Source of the DNA: Labrenzia sp. R4_2
GTDB taxonomy: Bacteria > Pseudomonadota > Alphaproteobacteria > Rhizobiales > Stappiaceae
Length of the DNA: 64,000 nucleotides
Direction: 5' to 3'
Assembly: GCF_017743865.1 (NCBI RefSeq)
Contig: NZ_JAGHRJ010000014.1
Span: 1 to 64,000 of the forward strand
The translations under genes were made by a program, and so were the position numbers. The notes under the pieces are model-generated. The model saw only the letters and a list, made by a program, of their open reading frames with translations. It made no database searches and was not told the origin of the DNA. Positions within the stretch are counted from its first letter, which is position 1. Every line of letters starts with the position of its first letter. This document shows positions 25,149 through 34,142 of the stretch, in pieces.

Positions 25149-27171
25149 GATTTTGTCCGCATCTGATGAGGGCATCGGCCGCAATCGCAAAGTCCTGGCC
25201 GCAAAGGAGGGGATTTATCTCGGCTTCTTCGACCGTTCCGGATTGAACATAGTCTTGGAGAGCCATGATCGTATCGAGAATCTTGGGAAGGTCGCAAGCA
25301 GGCCGGCCACGGTAGCCGGCGAGCACTTTTGAGATTTTCAGTTTTGCGAGAGCTTTTTCAATTTCTGAACGGCCGGCGGGAACGGTGAGGGACACACCGT
25401 CTTGCAGGAGTTCGGTCAAAACGCCGCCGGCGGCGATGGTCAGAACATGGCCGTGCCCAGGGTCCCTCACGATACCGATCAGGAGCTCTGCCTGCGCGTC
25501 GGTCACCATCTCCTCCACGAGAAAGCTCCTGACAGGCATTTTTTCCGCAGTCAACCGAACATCTTGCCGCGAATTGAGATTGAGAACCACCGCCCCGGCT
25601 TCGCTTTTGTGCGCAATGCCCTGCCCTTTCAAAACAACAGGAAAACCAACGTGTTCGGCCACTTCTACCGTCTCCTGCGGAGAGGCTGCGGAAGCGCTTT
25701 TGGGAACGCGGATCCCGAAAGCTTCAAGCTGTCGCTTGGCTTCGTGTTCGCTCAAGGTGTCAGGGCTCGTCAACGGAGGTGAAGTGAAGACGTTGTCAGC
25801 GGGAGGGGGGCTCATATTTGAAGCGGCTGCGATGGCCGCAAGGGCCTCTTCCATTCCTGAAAAGGGAACCAAGCCACGGTCGATCAGGTCGGTCGCAATG
25901 GGTTCCGGCAGGGCTTCGACCAGAGAGCTGACAATGCCCATCGGTTTGTCCGATAGGTTGGCAGCCATCTCGATGGAGCCAATCACTTTTTCCCACTCAG
26001 CGCCATCGCAGCGGTCTTCCCGGGGGAAATCCAGGACCACGAGGCCAAGCGCCAGATCTCCGGCCATCATGGCGGCAAACGTGGCCGTCATCGCATCCGT
26101 GTCGCCCCAGATATAGGTGTGATAATCGAGCGGGTTGGCGAGGGCGACTTTGGGCCCGAGCGCGTCTCTCAGTCCGTCTGACTGGGTTTGGGTGAGGTCG
26201 GGAAAAACAATATCATGCGCCAGTCCGAGATCCGCCATGAGGCTGGCTTCGCCTCCGGAGCAGGAGAGCGATGCGATCCGCGCAGATTCCAAAGGGCCAT
26301 GCACGTGCAGGAGCTTGAGCGTTTCCAGAAGCACCGGCAGTGACTGGACTTCTGCAAAACCGAGCCGGTCAAACAGGGCCGTCGCGCCTGCGGACGAGCC
26401 GGCAATGGAGGCCGTATGCGAGACCGTGGCGGCCTGAGCCTGGTAGGAACGGCCGGTCTTCAGCGCCACGACCGGTTTTCCGCAGGCCCAGGCCTTTCTC
26501 GCGAAGGCTTCAAAGGACGGGAGATCGTCGATCCCCTCGATATGAAGACCGATCGCTGTGACCCGGTCATCGTCGAGCAAAGCTTCGCCGATGTGAGATA
26601 AACCTGACTGCGCCTGATTGCCCACTGTCATGATGTAGGCAATCGGGAGGCCCCGCGCCTGCATGGTGAGGTTCAGGGCAATGTTGGAACTCTGTGAGAT
26701 AATGGCAACGCCGCTGGAAACTTTCGCTAGACCGTGCTGATCCGGCCAGAGCGATGCGGTTTCCAGCGCGTTGATGAACCCGTAGCAATTTGGTCCGAGG
26801 ATCGGCATGTCACCGGCGGCGGCCACCAGCTCTTCCTGGAGGTTGGCGCCATCTTCCAGTTCTGCCGCAGCTTCCCGGAAGCCGGAGGCAAAACAAACGG
26901 CACCACCTGCGCCCAATTTTGCCGCCTGACGGATCACCTCGATGGTCGCATGCCGGTTGACGCCGACAAAGATCGCGTCCGGCACCTCATTCAACTGGTC
27001 AAGGGACGAGACCGCCGGAAAATCAGCGATCTCGCCGCGTTTTGGATGAACGGCCGTCAATTGACCCGTGTAGCCAAAGGCATGGCACTGCTTGAGGACG
27101 CTTTCGCACCAGGTGCCCCCGCCCACAACCGCAATCGAGCGCGGGTTCAGTAGCCGGTTCAAGGACCGCAT
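25138..27171 (-). CDS. Acetyl-CoA synthetase (NDP-forming)-type betaine/carnitine CoA ligase
   Basis: A 677-residue single-chain enzyme of the acyl-CoA synthetase (NDP-forming) family. From the N-terminus: CoA-binding domain (LNPRSIAVVGGG), succinyl-CoA ligase-like flavodoxin domains with TVSHTASIAGS (the family's His-containing segment), and an ATP-grasp domain near 470-670 (FPVVLKGQGIAHKSEAG). The start at 27171 lies 2 nt after the dehydrogenase stop; 24 further upstream codons overlap that gene. It replaces the AMP-forming CaiC of enteric bacteria and probably activates gamma-butyrobetaine and/or carnitine to the CoA thioester. The substrate is inferred from operon context. Confidence 0.8.
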   Translation of the reverse strand: MRSLNRLLNPRSIAVVGGGTWCESVLKQCHAFGYTGQLTAVHPKRGEIADFPAVSSLDQLNEVPDAIFVGVNRHATIEVIRQAAKLGAGGAVCFASGFREAAAELEDGANLQEELVAAAGDMPILGPNCYGFINALETASLWPDQHGLAKVSSGVAIISQSSNIALNLTMQARGLPIAYIMTVGNQAQSGLSHIGEALLDDDRVTAIGLHIEGIDDLPSFEAFARKAWACGKPVVALKTGRSYQAQAATVSHTASIAGSSAGATALFDRLGFAEVQSLPVLLETLKLLHVHGPLESARIASLSCSGGEASLMADLGLAHDIVFPDLTQTQSDGLRDALGPKVALANPLDYHTYIWGDTDAMTATFAAMMAGDLALGLVVLDFPREDRCDGAEWEKVIGSIEMAANLSDKPMGIVSSLVEALPEPIATDLIDRGLVPFSGMEEALAAIAAASNMSPPPADNVFTSPPLTSPDTLSEHEAKRQLEAFGIRVPKSASAASPQETVEVAEHVGFPVVLKGQGIAHKSEAGAVVLNLNSRQDVRLTAEKMPVRSFLVEEMVTDAQAELLIGIVRDPGHGHVLTIAAGGVLTELLQDGVSLTVPAGRSEIEKALAKLKISKVLAGYRGRPACDLPKILDTIMALQDYVQSGTVEEAEINPLLCGQDFAIAADALIRCGQNHDG

Positions 27172-27173
27172 CC

Positions 27174-28334
27174 TTATGCTCCCAGCGGGCGGAAAATGTC
27201 CCGGCTGATGATATGCCGTTGAATTTCGCTGGTGCCGTCCCAAATCCGCTCAACCCGCGCATCGCGCCAGAAACGTTCGATCGGGAAATCATCCATCAGG
27301 CCCATGCCGCCAAAGATCTGCAGCGTGGTGTCGGTCACGCGCGCCAGCATTTCGGTCGCATAGACCTTGGCACTGGCAATTTCCCGGTTGGCGGGCAGGC
27401 CTTGGTCGAGACGCCAGGCCCCGGCAAGCGTCAACCAGTCCGCCGCATCGATCTCCGTGATCATGTCGGCAACCTGGAAGCTAACACCCTGGAATTTGGC
27501 GATGGATTGGCCGAATTGTTTGCGCTCGGCGGCATAGTTCACCGCGTAGTCGAAACAACGGCGTGCGCGGCCAACGCTCATGGCCGCAACGGTCAGGCGC
27601 GTGGCATAAAGCCATTCATTCATGACCTCAAAGCCGCCGTCGACTTCACCCAGCACCTGTGCATCCGGCAAACGGCATTGGTCGAAGTACAGAATGTAAT
27701 TCTTGTAGCCCTTGTGGCTGACTGAGTTGTAGCCGTCGCGCACTTCGAAACCAGGCGTGCCGCGATCCACCAGAAAGCAGGTGATCCGTTTTTTCGGTCC
27801 CTTTGGCGTGTCGTCCACACCGGTCGCCACGAAGACGATAAAGAAATCGGCATGCTCGGCCCCGGAAATGAAGTGCTTGGAGCCGTTGATCACCCAGTCC
27901 CCGCCATCGCGTACGGCCTGACATTTCATGCCCCGGACATCGGACCCGGCGTCCGGCTCCGTCATGGCCAAGGCGTCCATTTTCTCGCCGCGCACAGCCG
28001 GGAGCAGGTACTTCTCTTTCTGCTCGCCTTCACAGGCCATAAGGATGTTTTGCGGACGGCCGAAGAAGTGGTTAAGCGCCATGGATCCACGGCCAAGCTC
28101 GCGCTCCACAAGTGTGAAATCGAGGTGGCCGAGGCCAGCGCCGCCAACGCTTTCCGGGAAGTTGCAGGCGTAAAATCCGAGATCGATGCACTTTTGCTTG
28201 AGTTCTTCTCCAAGCTCATGGGGCACCTGACCGGTCTTCTCCACCATCTCCTCGTGTGGGTAGATTTCGTTCTCAACAAAAGACCGTACGGTGGACACGA
28301 TCATTTCTTGTTCTTCGGTCAGGCCAAAATGCAT
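27174..28334 (-). CDS. Acyl-CoA dehydrogenase, probably gamma-butyrobetainyl-CoA dehydrogenase
   Basis: A 386-residue flavin-dependent acyl-CoA dehydrogenase with the family signatures AMTEPDAGSDVRGMK and FGGMGLMDDFPIERFWRD, plus the C-terminal IWDGTSEIQRHII. It is the first gene of the minus-strand carnitine operon, divergent from the GlxA-type regulator. With the CoA ligase and CaiD homologue downstream, the natural role is oxidation of gamma-butyrobetainyl-CoA to crotonobetainyl-CoA (the oxidative counterpart of CaiA). It could accept other short acyl-CoAs. The start is ATG at 28334. Confidence 0.83.
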   Translation of the reverse strand: MHFGLTEEQEMIVSTVRSFVENEIYPHEEMVEKTGQVPHELGEELKQKCIDLGFYACNFPESVGGAGLGHLDFTLVERELGRGSMALNHFFGRPQNILMACEGEQKEKYLLPAVRGEKMDALAMTEPDAGSDVRGMKCQAVRDGGDWVINGSKHFISGAEHADFFIVFVATGVDDTPKGPKKRITCFLVDRGTPGFEVRDGYNSVSHKGYKNYILYFDQCRLPDAQVLGEVDGGFEVMNEWLYATRLTVAAMSVGRARRCFDYAVNYAAERKQFGQSIAKFQGVSFQVADMITEIDAADWLTLAGAWRLDQGLPANREIASAKVYATEMLARVTDTTLQIFGGMGLMDDFPIERFWRDARVERIWDGTSEIQRHIISRDIFRPLGA

Positions 28335-28390
28335 TGCCAGCGCCCCTCTTGATTTGGTCGATCGAGAGTGAGAGAAAGCGAGCTGGCAAT

Positions 28391-28419
28391 CTGTGCAGTT
28401 TTGGTGAGATATTGTGCAG
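28391..28419 (+). promoter_or_regulatory. Direct repeat, candidate AraC-family activator site
   Basis: CTGTGCAG (28391-28398) and TTGTGCAG (28412-28419) are direct repeats offset by 21 nt, two helical turns, in the divergent region between the dehydrogenase gene (start 28334) and the regulator. AraC-type proteins bind tandem repeats of this spacing. The second copy overlaps the proposed GTG start of the regulator, consistent with autoregulation. Confidence 0.35.
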
Positions 28420-29367
28420 GATTTGAGAAAATCTTATGGTGAGCAGGGAGCACAGGTTCGATCAATCTGCGTGCTGCTGTTCGACAACTTTTCGAACCAT
28501 TGCCTGGCGAACGCCGTCGAGCCTTTCCGGGCCGCCAACACCATCGCGCGTAAGCAGCTCTATTCCTGGCAGCATGTCAGCGTCGAGGGCGGTACGGTAA
28601 CCTCATCAAGCGGCCTGCCGGTTGAAACGCTCAAGTGGCAGCACGCGCCGCCGGGCGGCGACTACCTATTTGTTATGCCGAGTTATGGCTTCAAGGCCTT
28701 TTCAACGCCAAAGCTGCATCAGATCCTCCGGGCGGCACGGGCGCGGTTCAAGCTGCTGGGAGGTCTCGATACGGGTGCATGGATGCTCGCGGCCGCCGGC
28801 GTCCTGGAGACTGCTCGGGTCACCATTCACTGGGACGAGTTCGCAGGTTTTTCCGAAACCTTTCCCGATGTGGATGTCGTTGAAGACCGGTTTGTGCTGG
28901 AAGACCGGATTGCCACTTGTGGCGGCGCGTCTACGACATTCGAGTTGATGCTGGAGATTATCAAGAAAGACCACAGTCCGCTCTTTGCGCTGGAAGTGGC
29001 TGCGCTGTTCATGCATGGCAGCAGCGGCGAGCGTCCGGACCTGTTGCCGGTGCGTTCCGGTGATGCCCTCATGCGCGAAGCAACCGCCTTGATGCGGCGG
29101 AATATCGAAAGTCCCCTTGCCATTCCCACCGTTGCAGGAAGGCTCAAGGTTGATCAGCGTTTACTTGAAACCCGCTTTCGATCTGAATTCGGCATGACGC
29201 CGTTGGCGGTCTATAAATCAATCCGGCTCAGGGAAGCGCGCCGTCTGGTTCAGTCGACGGATCTGACCATCGCGGAGATCGCCGTGCGCTGCGGATACCA
29301 AAACGCCAGTGCGATGACCCGCGCCTACCGGCTTGAATTCGGATCTCCTCCACGGAAGGAGCGGTGA
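28414..29367 (+). CDS. GlxA/CdhR-like AraC-family regulator of carnitine catabolism
   Basis: A 317-residue protein. Residues of about 17-195 form a DJ-1/PfpI (glutamine amidotransferase-like) sensor domain (ICVLLFDNFSNHCLANAVEPF), and about 215-312 an AraC HTH domain (LTIAEIAVRCGYQNASAMTRAYR). This is the layout of GbdR and CdhR, which activate glycine betaine and carnitine catabolism in pseudomonads. It is divergent from the carnitine operon, which supports the same role. The proposed GTG start has only a weak ribosome site (GGTGAG). The sensed molecule is presumably carnitine or a derivative. Confidence 0.82.
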   Translation: MQDLRKSYGEQGAQVRSICVLLFDNFSNHCLANAVEPFRAANTIARKQLYSWQHVSVEGGTVTSSSGLPVETLKWQHAPPGGDYLFVMPSYGFKAFSTPKLHQILRAARARFKLLGGLDTGAWMLAAAGVLETARVTIHWDEFAGFSETFPDVDVVEDRFVLEDRIATCGGASTTFELMLEIIKKDHSPLFALEVAALFMHGSSGERPDLLPVRSGDALMREATALMRRNIESPLAIPTVAGRLKVDQRLLETRFRSEFGMTPLAVYKSIRLREARRLVQSTDLTIAEIAVRCGYQNASAMTRAYRLEFGSPPRKER

Positions 29368-29498
29368 TGGGTGGAGCAATAAGAAAAAATGCCGGGAAAA
29401 CACTTTTATTTTCGGGCTCGGTCCTATTCGCACACCATATTGGTGCTCAATGACCCGCAAACCGGTCATCCGCTAAAACCGAGAGCAGGAACAAAGAC

Positions 29499-30488
29499 AT
29501 GAAAGCCGCGTACTACGAAAAAAATGGACCGGCCTCCGAGGTTATTATCGTTGGAGATCTGGACGATCCCAAACCGGCTCCAGGCGAAGTCCTTGTGCAG
29601 GTGGCAACCTCAGCTCCCAACCCTTCGGATGTGAAATCCCGGGCGGGTGCGCGCGGTCCGATGGCTTTTGAGCGCATCATTCCGCACAGCGATGGTGCCG
29701 GCCGCATCGTTGCCGTTGGGGAGGGCGTGAATGAAGAGCGTATCGGCGAGCGGGTCTGGCTTTGGAATGCGGCTTGGAAACGGTCACATGGATCGAACGC
29801 CACGCTGGTCGCCCTGCACGAGGAGCAAGCGGTTTATCTGCCAACGGAGGCAAGTTTCGAGGCGGGCGCTTGTCTCGGCATTCCTGCAATGACCGCGCAC
29901 CGCTGCCTCTTTGCCGATGGTCCGATCGACGGCCAGGATATTTTGGTGACCGGCGGCGCCGGAACTGTAGGGTCTTATGCCATCCAGATGGCCAAACTGC
30001 GCGGTGCAAGGGTGTTCACCACCGTCAGCTCTGAGGAAAAGGCTGAGCACGCGCGGAAGATGGGCGCGGATTTCGTTTTGAACTATCGCACCGAAGATGT
30101 TGCTGCAGCTATTTTGGACGCAACGGATGGAAAGGGTGTGGACCGGATTGTCGAGGTGGAGTTCGGAGGCAATCTCTCCGTCACGCAAAAGGTGCTGGCG
30201 CAGAACGGAACGGTTGCTGCCTATGGCTCCATGGCGGACCCGGAACCGAAACTTCCGTTTTACCCAATGATGTTTGCCGGGCAGACCTTGCGGATGGTGC
30301 TGGTCTATGTCCTGCCCGAAGCCGCGCGAACCGCTGCTGTTGTGGATATCACCGGCTGGCTGACCAACAACGAATTGCAGCATCCAGTTGCCCGCACGTT
30401 CTCACTGGACCAGACTGCCGAAGCCCATGCCTTTGTGGAAGCTGGCACCAAAATCGGTACGACGGTGATCAAGGTCGCGGACCTATAG
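29499..30488 (+). CDS. NADPH:quinone reductase-like medium-chain dehydrogenase
   Basis: A 329-residue zinc-independent MDR-family protein. The GroES-like domain occupies about 1-125 (KPAPGEVLVQVATSAPNPSD), and the Rossmann motif is in VTGGAGTVGSYAIQMAKL (about 150-167). Related to quinone oxidoreductase/zeta-crystallin, which reduce quinones or enones with NADPH. A 5-3-5 inverted repeat (CACCATATTGGTG, 29433-29445) upstream could be an operator. It is monocistronic as far as can be seen, with a gap of about 160 nt to the next gene. No link to either neighbouring locus is evident. Confidence 0.8.
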   Translation: MKAAYYEKNGPASEVIIVGDLDDPKPAPGEVLVQVATSAPNPSDVKSRAGARGPMAFERIIPHSDGAGRIVAVGEGVNEERIGERVWLWNAAWKRSHGSNATLVALHEEQAVYLPTEASFEAGACLGIPAMTAHRCLFADGPIDGQDILVTGGAGTVGSYAIQMAKLRGARVFTTVSSEEKAEHARKMGADFVLNYRTEDVAAAILDATDGKGVDRIVEVEFGGNLSVTQKVLAQNGTVAAYGSMADPEPKLPFYPMMFAGQTLRMVLVYVLPEAARTAAVVDITGWLTNNELQHPVARTFSLDQTAEAHAFVEAGTKIGTTVIKVADL

Positions 30489-30521
30489 ACCAACGCATTC
30501 GTCACGGTTCTTGTACTTGAT

Positions 30522-30533
30522 CTAAAGAACAGT
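30522..30533 (+). promoter_or_regulatory. Motif shared with the coxG/FIST intergenic region
   Basis: CTAAAGAACAGT, 115 nt upstream of the response-regulator start, differs by one base from CTAAAGTACAGT at 34059-34070 in the divergent coxG/FIST promoter region. It may be a binding site for the NarL-type regulator. Chance similarity cannot be excluded by eye. Confidence 0.3.
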
Positions 30534-30647
30534 TGAGTTCGGACAGGGACCGCGAAAGACTGGTGGTCTGTTCGCACCGTGGCCGGATAACAAGCACAGT
30601 GGCCATGAGGCGGCAGATATCAAGACGCGGAAGGGAGGTCCGCAGCA

Positions 30648-31352
30648 ATGTCCATGGAGACCGGCAACGCCAGCAAATTTCTGATCATCGATGATCACCC
30701 GCTGTTTCGCGAAGCGTTGCACAGTGCCGTTGAGCTTGCCTACCCGAACTCAGATACGCTCGATGCAGCCTCACTTGATGAGGCGAACCAGCTCTTGCAG
30801 GACGACGCTGGCTTTGATCTGGCGCTCCTGGATCTATCGATGCCCGGCGTCAAGGGAATGGACGGGCTGCTGCATTTGAGAACCCATTATCCGCGCCTTC
30901 CGGTCGTGGTCGTCTCAGGGGCTGAGGATCCGCCGATCATTGCGCAAGTGCTGGCTTATGGTGCGGCCGGTTTCATTCCGAAATCCTCGAAGAAGACGAC
31001 GCTGGCCGATGCCATTCAACAGGTTATGAACGGGGCAGTTTATGTGCCGGAAACCTACGCTGATGGTGCGGAAGACCCGATTGACGATGATACTCGCAAA
31101 ATGATCGAACGGCTGTCCAGCCTGACGCCTCAGCAGATCCGTGTGTTGCAAATGATCTGCAATGGCCTTCTCAACAAGCAGATTGCCTATGAGCTGTCGG
31201 TTGGCGAAACCACGGTCAAGGCGCATGTGTCTGAAATCTTGCGCAAATTGAGTGTTTCCAGCCGGACGCAGGCTGTCATTGAGGTCAATCGCCTTGAAGC
31301 GCTGGGCACCGCCAGTCCGTTCGAGCTGTCAACAGCGGCTGCGCCCGCCTAA
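30648..31352 (+). CDS. NarL/LuxR-type response regulator
   Basis: A 234-residue response regulator. The receiver domain (about 10-130) has the acidic pair D15-D16, phosphoacceptor D62 in LLDLSMPG and the lysine in FIPKSS. The C-terminal LuxR HTH (about 165-225) includes LTPQQIRVLQMICNGLLNKQIA. It has a GGGAGG ribosome site upstream. It is convergent with the hybrid kinase gene (stops 22 nt apart), its likely partner. Similar FIST / hybrid kinase / NarL-regulator sets are seen in pseudomonads. Its targets may include the nearby cox operon, an inference from position and a shared motif. Confidence 0.87.
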   Translation: MSMETGNASKFLIIDDHPLFREALHSAVELAYPNSDTLDAASLDEANQLLQDDAGFDLALLDLSMPGVKGMDGLLHLRTHYPRLPVVVVSGAEDPPIIAQVLAYGAAGFIPKSSKKTTLADAIQQVMNGAVYVPETYADGAEDPIDDDTRKMIERLSSLTPQQIRVLQMICNGLLNKQIAYELSVGETTVKAHVSEILRKLSVSSRTQAVIEVNRLEALGTASPFELSTAAAPA

Positions 31353-31374
31353 TCGGTTCAATAGCTGATAGAGA

Positions 31375-32727
31375 CTATTCGCCGCCGTTGATCAGATGCG
31401 TTGCCAGGGCCCGCAATTGCGCCGGTTTCACAGGCTTTGGCATATGTTCAACACCAAGCCGTTTGGCGTCCTCAACAACAACCTCGGAAGCATCGGCTGT
31501 CGCAAGGATTGCCGGCACTTTGGTTGGCAGGATGGTGAAAAGCTGGGCCAGTGTTTCAGTACCGAGATTTCCATGATCCAGATGGTGATCGGCGATGATC
31601 AGGTCCGGGATCCAGCGCAAGCTTTCCAATGCTTCCAGCGCATCCCGTGTGGATCGCCCCACCTTGAACGCGCAGCCCCAATTGGCAAGCAACCCCTCCA
31701 TTGCTTCAATAACGGCCGGATCATTTTCCAGTACCAATATCTTGCGGCCGGAAAGGTTGCCCTTGGCTGCGGGCGGGGCTGACGGCTGGGCTTCTGCAGT
31801 TTGCAATGCCGGGGGAGTTGAGGCCCTCAGTGCACTGATGCGGAAGACGCTGCCTTTTCCGAGAGATGATTGAACGGAGACCTCGTGATTGAGCGCGGTC
31901 ACGAGGCGATTGACGATGGCAAGGCCCAAGCCAAGACCGGTTCCTTGATCTGCTGCTCCCTCTGATAGTGGTCCGCGATGAAACTCCTCAAAGATCTTTT
32001 CCCGCTGGTCTTCCGGAATACCGCGCCCGGTATCGATCACTTCAATCGAAATCCGGTCTCCCTGCCGCCGGGTGCCGATCAAGACACCGCCTTTGTCCGT
32101 ATAATGAATGGCATTGGAGATGAGGTTCTGAAGGGCGCGCCGCAGCATCAGCCGGTCGGTGTAGACACAGTCATTTGTCACAGCCACCCGCAGCCGCAGA
32201 CCCTTCTTTTCGGCCATGGGCCGAAGATCGGATAGGAGACTGTCCAGAATCGGGGGAATCGGCACGGAAGTGAACCGCGGCATCGTCACGCCGGCATCCA
32301 GACGCGAAATATCAAGCAGCGTGCGCAAGAGCTCATTCATCGTGTCGAGAGACCTTTCGACCTGCGCAACCATGGCTATTGCCTTGTCCGATTGCTGGAG
32401 GTCGTAAAGCGACGAGATCGTCAACTGGGCTGCATTGAGCGGCTGTAGAATATCGTGACTGGCAGCCGCGAGAAACTGTGTCTTCGACCGGTTGGCCCGC
32501 TCGGAGATGTCTTTCTGGCGGGCGAGCTCGACGTTGATTTCTTCCACGCGGCGCAAGGCGGATGTCAGTTCATCGGTTCGCTTCCGGATCTGACCCTCAA
32601 GGGAAATGGCCGTTTCAAACAGCGAAAACGCGTTGCGCTGTTGATCGACCGCCTGCTCAACGCGATTGACCAGCGCTGCATTTATCTTTTTCAGCCGGAC
32701 CGGGTCATCGATATCATAAAGGCTCAT
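31375..32727 (-). CDS. Hybrid sensor histidine kinase (NahK-like)
   Basis: A 450-residue cytoplasmic hybrid kinase with no membrane segment and no PAS domain. An N-terminal coiled coil (about 10-85) leads into HisKA with H91 (AAASHDILQPL). HATPase follows with N box NLISNAIHY, G1 DTGRGIP (232-238) and G2 GTGLGLGLA (262-270), then a C-terminal receiver with D380 (IIADHHLDHG) and K431. It overlaps the FIST gene stop by 4 nt, so the FIST protein is its likely sensory partner, as NosP is for NahK. It is related to kinases that relay phosphate to a separate NarL-type regulator, here probably the convergent one. Confidence 0.87.
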   Translation of the reverse strand: MSLYDIDDPVRLKKINAALVNRVEQAVDQQRNAFSLFETAISLEGQIRKRTDELTSALRRVEEINVELARQKDISERANRSKTQFLAAASHDILQPLNAAQLTISSLYDLQQSDKAIAMVAQVERSLDTMNELLRTLLDISRLDAGVTMPRFTSVPIPPILDSLLSDLRPMAEKKGLRLRVAVTNDCVYTDRLMLRRALQNLISNAIHYTDKGGVLIGTRRQGDRISIEVIDTGRGIPEDQREKIFEEFHRGPLSEGAADQGTGLGLGLAIVNRLVTALNHEVSVQSSLGKGSVFRISALRASTPPALQTAEAQPSAPPAAKGNLSGRKILVLENDPAVIEAMEGLLANWGCAFKVGRSTRDALEALESLRWIPDLIIADHHLDHGNLGTETLAQLFTILPTKVPAILATADASEVVVEDAKRLGVEHMPKPVKPAQLRALATHLINGGE

Positions 32728-33920
32728 GATGGCGTTTCCGGTTCGGTTGGGGGTTTCGCAAAGGCAATTCCGGTGAACGTATGATTGAGATGCATCGACA
32801 GATACTGCTCACCGTATGTGTTGAAGCCGAGCACGTTGTAGGCGTCATAGATCGCATTGATGCGCTGCGTCGCCTGCCGGTTTTGCGCGTCTATCCGGCG
32901 AAGGGCGCAGTCGAACCCGAGCACAAAATCGATGCCGCCGATTTCCGCATCGACACTCTCGAATGCTTCCCGTGTTGACCGGCTCATGCCCGTGGGTTCG
33001 GCAACGGTCAGGACAATCCCGTCGTCGATTGCACAGAAAAAGGAGAGCGACCCGTCCGGGTTAACCTTCTGCACCGAGCGGCAGTAATACTCACCGCCCA
33101 CACGAACCACGAGCGGATGGGACGCAAAACTCAGCGGAGACAGCGACGAAGGATCAAGCCCCACAGCGAGGGCATACTCGGACGCAGCTTCAGCGGCGTT
33201 GAATTCGTAGATAATCCTGCGGGCCGGGTCAGAGCGGGTGACTACCAGCTTTCGGTCGGTCGGAATGAAGTTGTCGGTCTTGAAGATCTTGAAAGGGATA
33301 CGGCTGCGGCACAACAGGACGATGGCGCAATCATCCCCTGCTGCCCCGTTGAGAATCAGAGATGTCTTTGAAAAATGCATGCTGTCGCCAGCAGAGCCGC
33401 CAAGCAGAGGGATGTCCTCCAAAGCCCAGTGCAGGGCAGCTGTGACCATCTCCTCCACAACGGAAAGACCGTCGATCAGGCATAGGGCAAAGGTGTCGCC
33501 TTTGTCTTCCGTGCCTGCAAATGGCGCCGGGTCGTGTTCAAAGGCCTGCCGTTCCCGTTTCACCTGGGCAACGATGCGGTCAAAACCGATGGATCGGATC
33601 CCGTCGATCCTGAATGGCGTGATCGCAAACTGATCTTTCGGAAACAAGATGGCCAGACACCGGCCGGCGCCCTCATCCACACCGCCGATTTCGTCGGCTG
33701 TTGAACACGCCGCATAGGGCAAACCGGCAGCGTACTCAGCCATTTTCGACCGTAACAGGTCCGCTGGAAAACTGTCCTGGGAATAAAAGATCAATCCAAG
33801 GGAATACGCCGAAGATTGAGCGGCGGCTTCCAGATCTGCCCAAAATCGAGCATCGTCTGGCTGGCGAGCGGTCAAAGCTACGACCCCGCAGCCGAATTGC
33901 GTCCAGGCATTCGCGTCCAA
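32724..33920 (-). CDS. FIST domain sensor protein (NosP-like)
   Basis: A 398-residue protein with FIST_N (about 40-220; YAACSTADEIGGV, LLGGSAGDSM) and FIST_C (about 230-385; ending VLGFNTYGEQYLSMHLNHTFTG, conserved in the family; quoted as two parts, VLGFNTYGEQ and YLSMHLNHTF). FIST proteins act as intracellular input modules; NosP binds heme and senses nitric oxide, then controls a co-encoded hybrid kinase. The kinase gene follows with a 4-nt overlap. It is divergent from the coxG-S-L-M operon with a 222-nt gap. No signal peptide is present. Whether it binds heme and which gas or metabolite it senses cannot be read from sequence alone. Confidence 0.85.
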   Translation of the reverse strand: MDANAWTQFGCGVVALTARQPDDARFWADLEAAAQSSAYSLGLIFYSQDSFPADLLRSKMAEYAAGLPYAACSTADEIGGVDEGAGRCLAILFPKDQFAITPFRIDGIRSIGFDRIVAQVKRERQAFEHDPAPFAGTEDKGDTFALCLIDGLSVVEEMVTAALHWALEDIPLLGGSAGDSMHFSKTSLILNGAAGDDCAIVLLCRSRIPFKIFKTDNFIPTDRKLVVTRSDPARRIIYEFNAAEAASEYALAVGLDPSSLSPLSFASHPLVVRVGGEYYCRSVQKVNPDGSLSFFCAIDDGIVLTVAEPTGMSRSTREAFESVDAEIGGIDFVLGFDCALRRIDAQNRQATQRINAIYDAYNVLGFNTYGEQYLSMHLNHTFTGIAFAKPPTEPETPS

Positions 33921-34058
33921 AGTATCCTCCCGGATGACAGCGGCCTCTTGTCTCCGGGATTGCCGTCACCACTATAAATTTGTAGCTGTTGAAACGAAGA
34001 CTTGTAAAGCGAGCCTGGTTCCTGCTCTGGTCGCGGTATCGGATTTGCAGGGCGTGAC

Positions 34059-34074
34059 CTAAAGTACAGTGTAC
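34059..34074 (+). promoter_or_regulatory. Candidate regulator site in the FIST/coxG divergent region
   Basis: CTAAAGTACAGT (34059-34070) repeats, with one mismatch, the motif upstream of the response-regulator gene. It runs into GTACAGTGTAC (34064-34074), a 4-bp inverted repeat with a 3-nt centre. The site is about 70-80 nt upstream of the coxG ATG, where an activator could act. Confidence 0.35.
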
Positions 34075-34142
34075 AGGGACAGCACTCTGTTCTTTTCTAT
34101 GAACCAACGATTTTGGAAAAAAATCGGCTTTGGAGGACCAAA

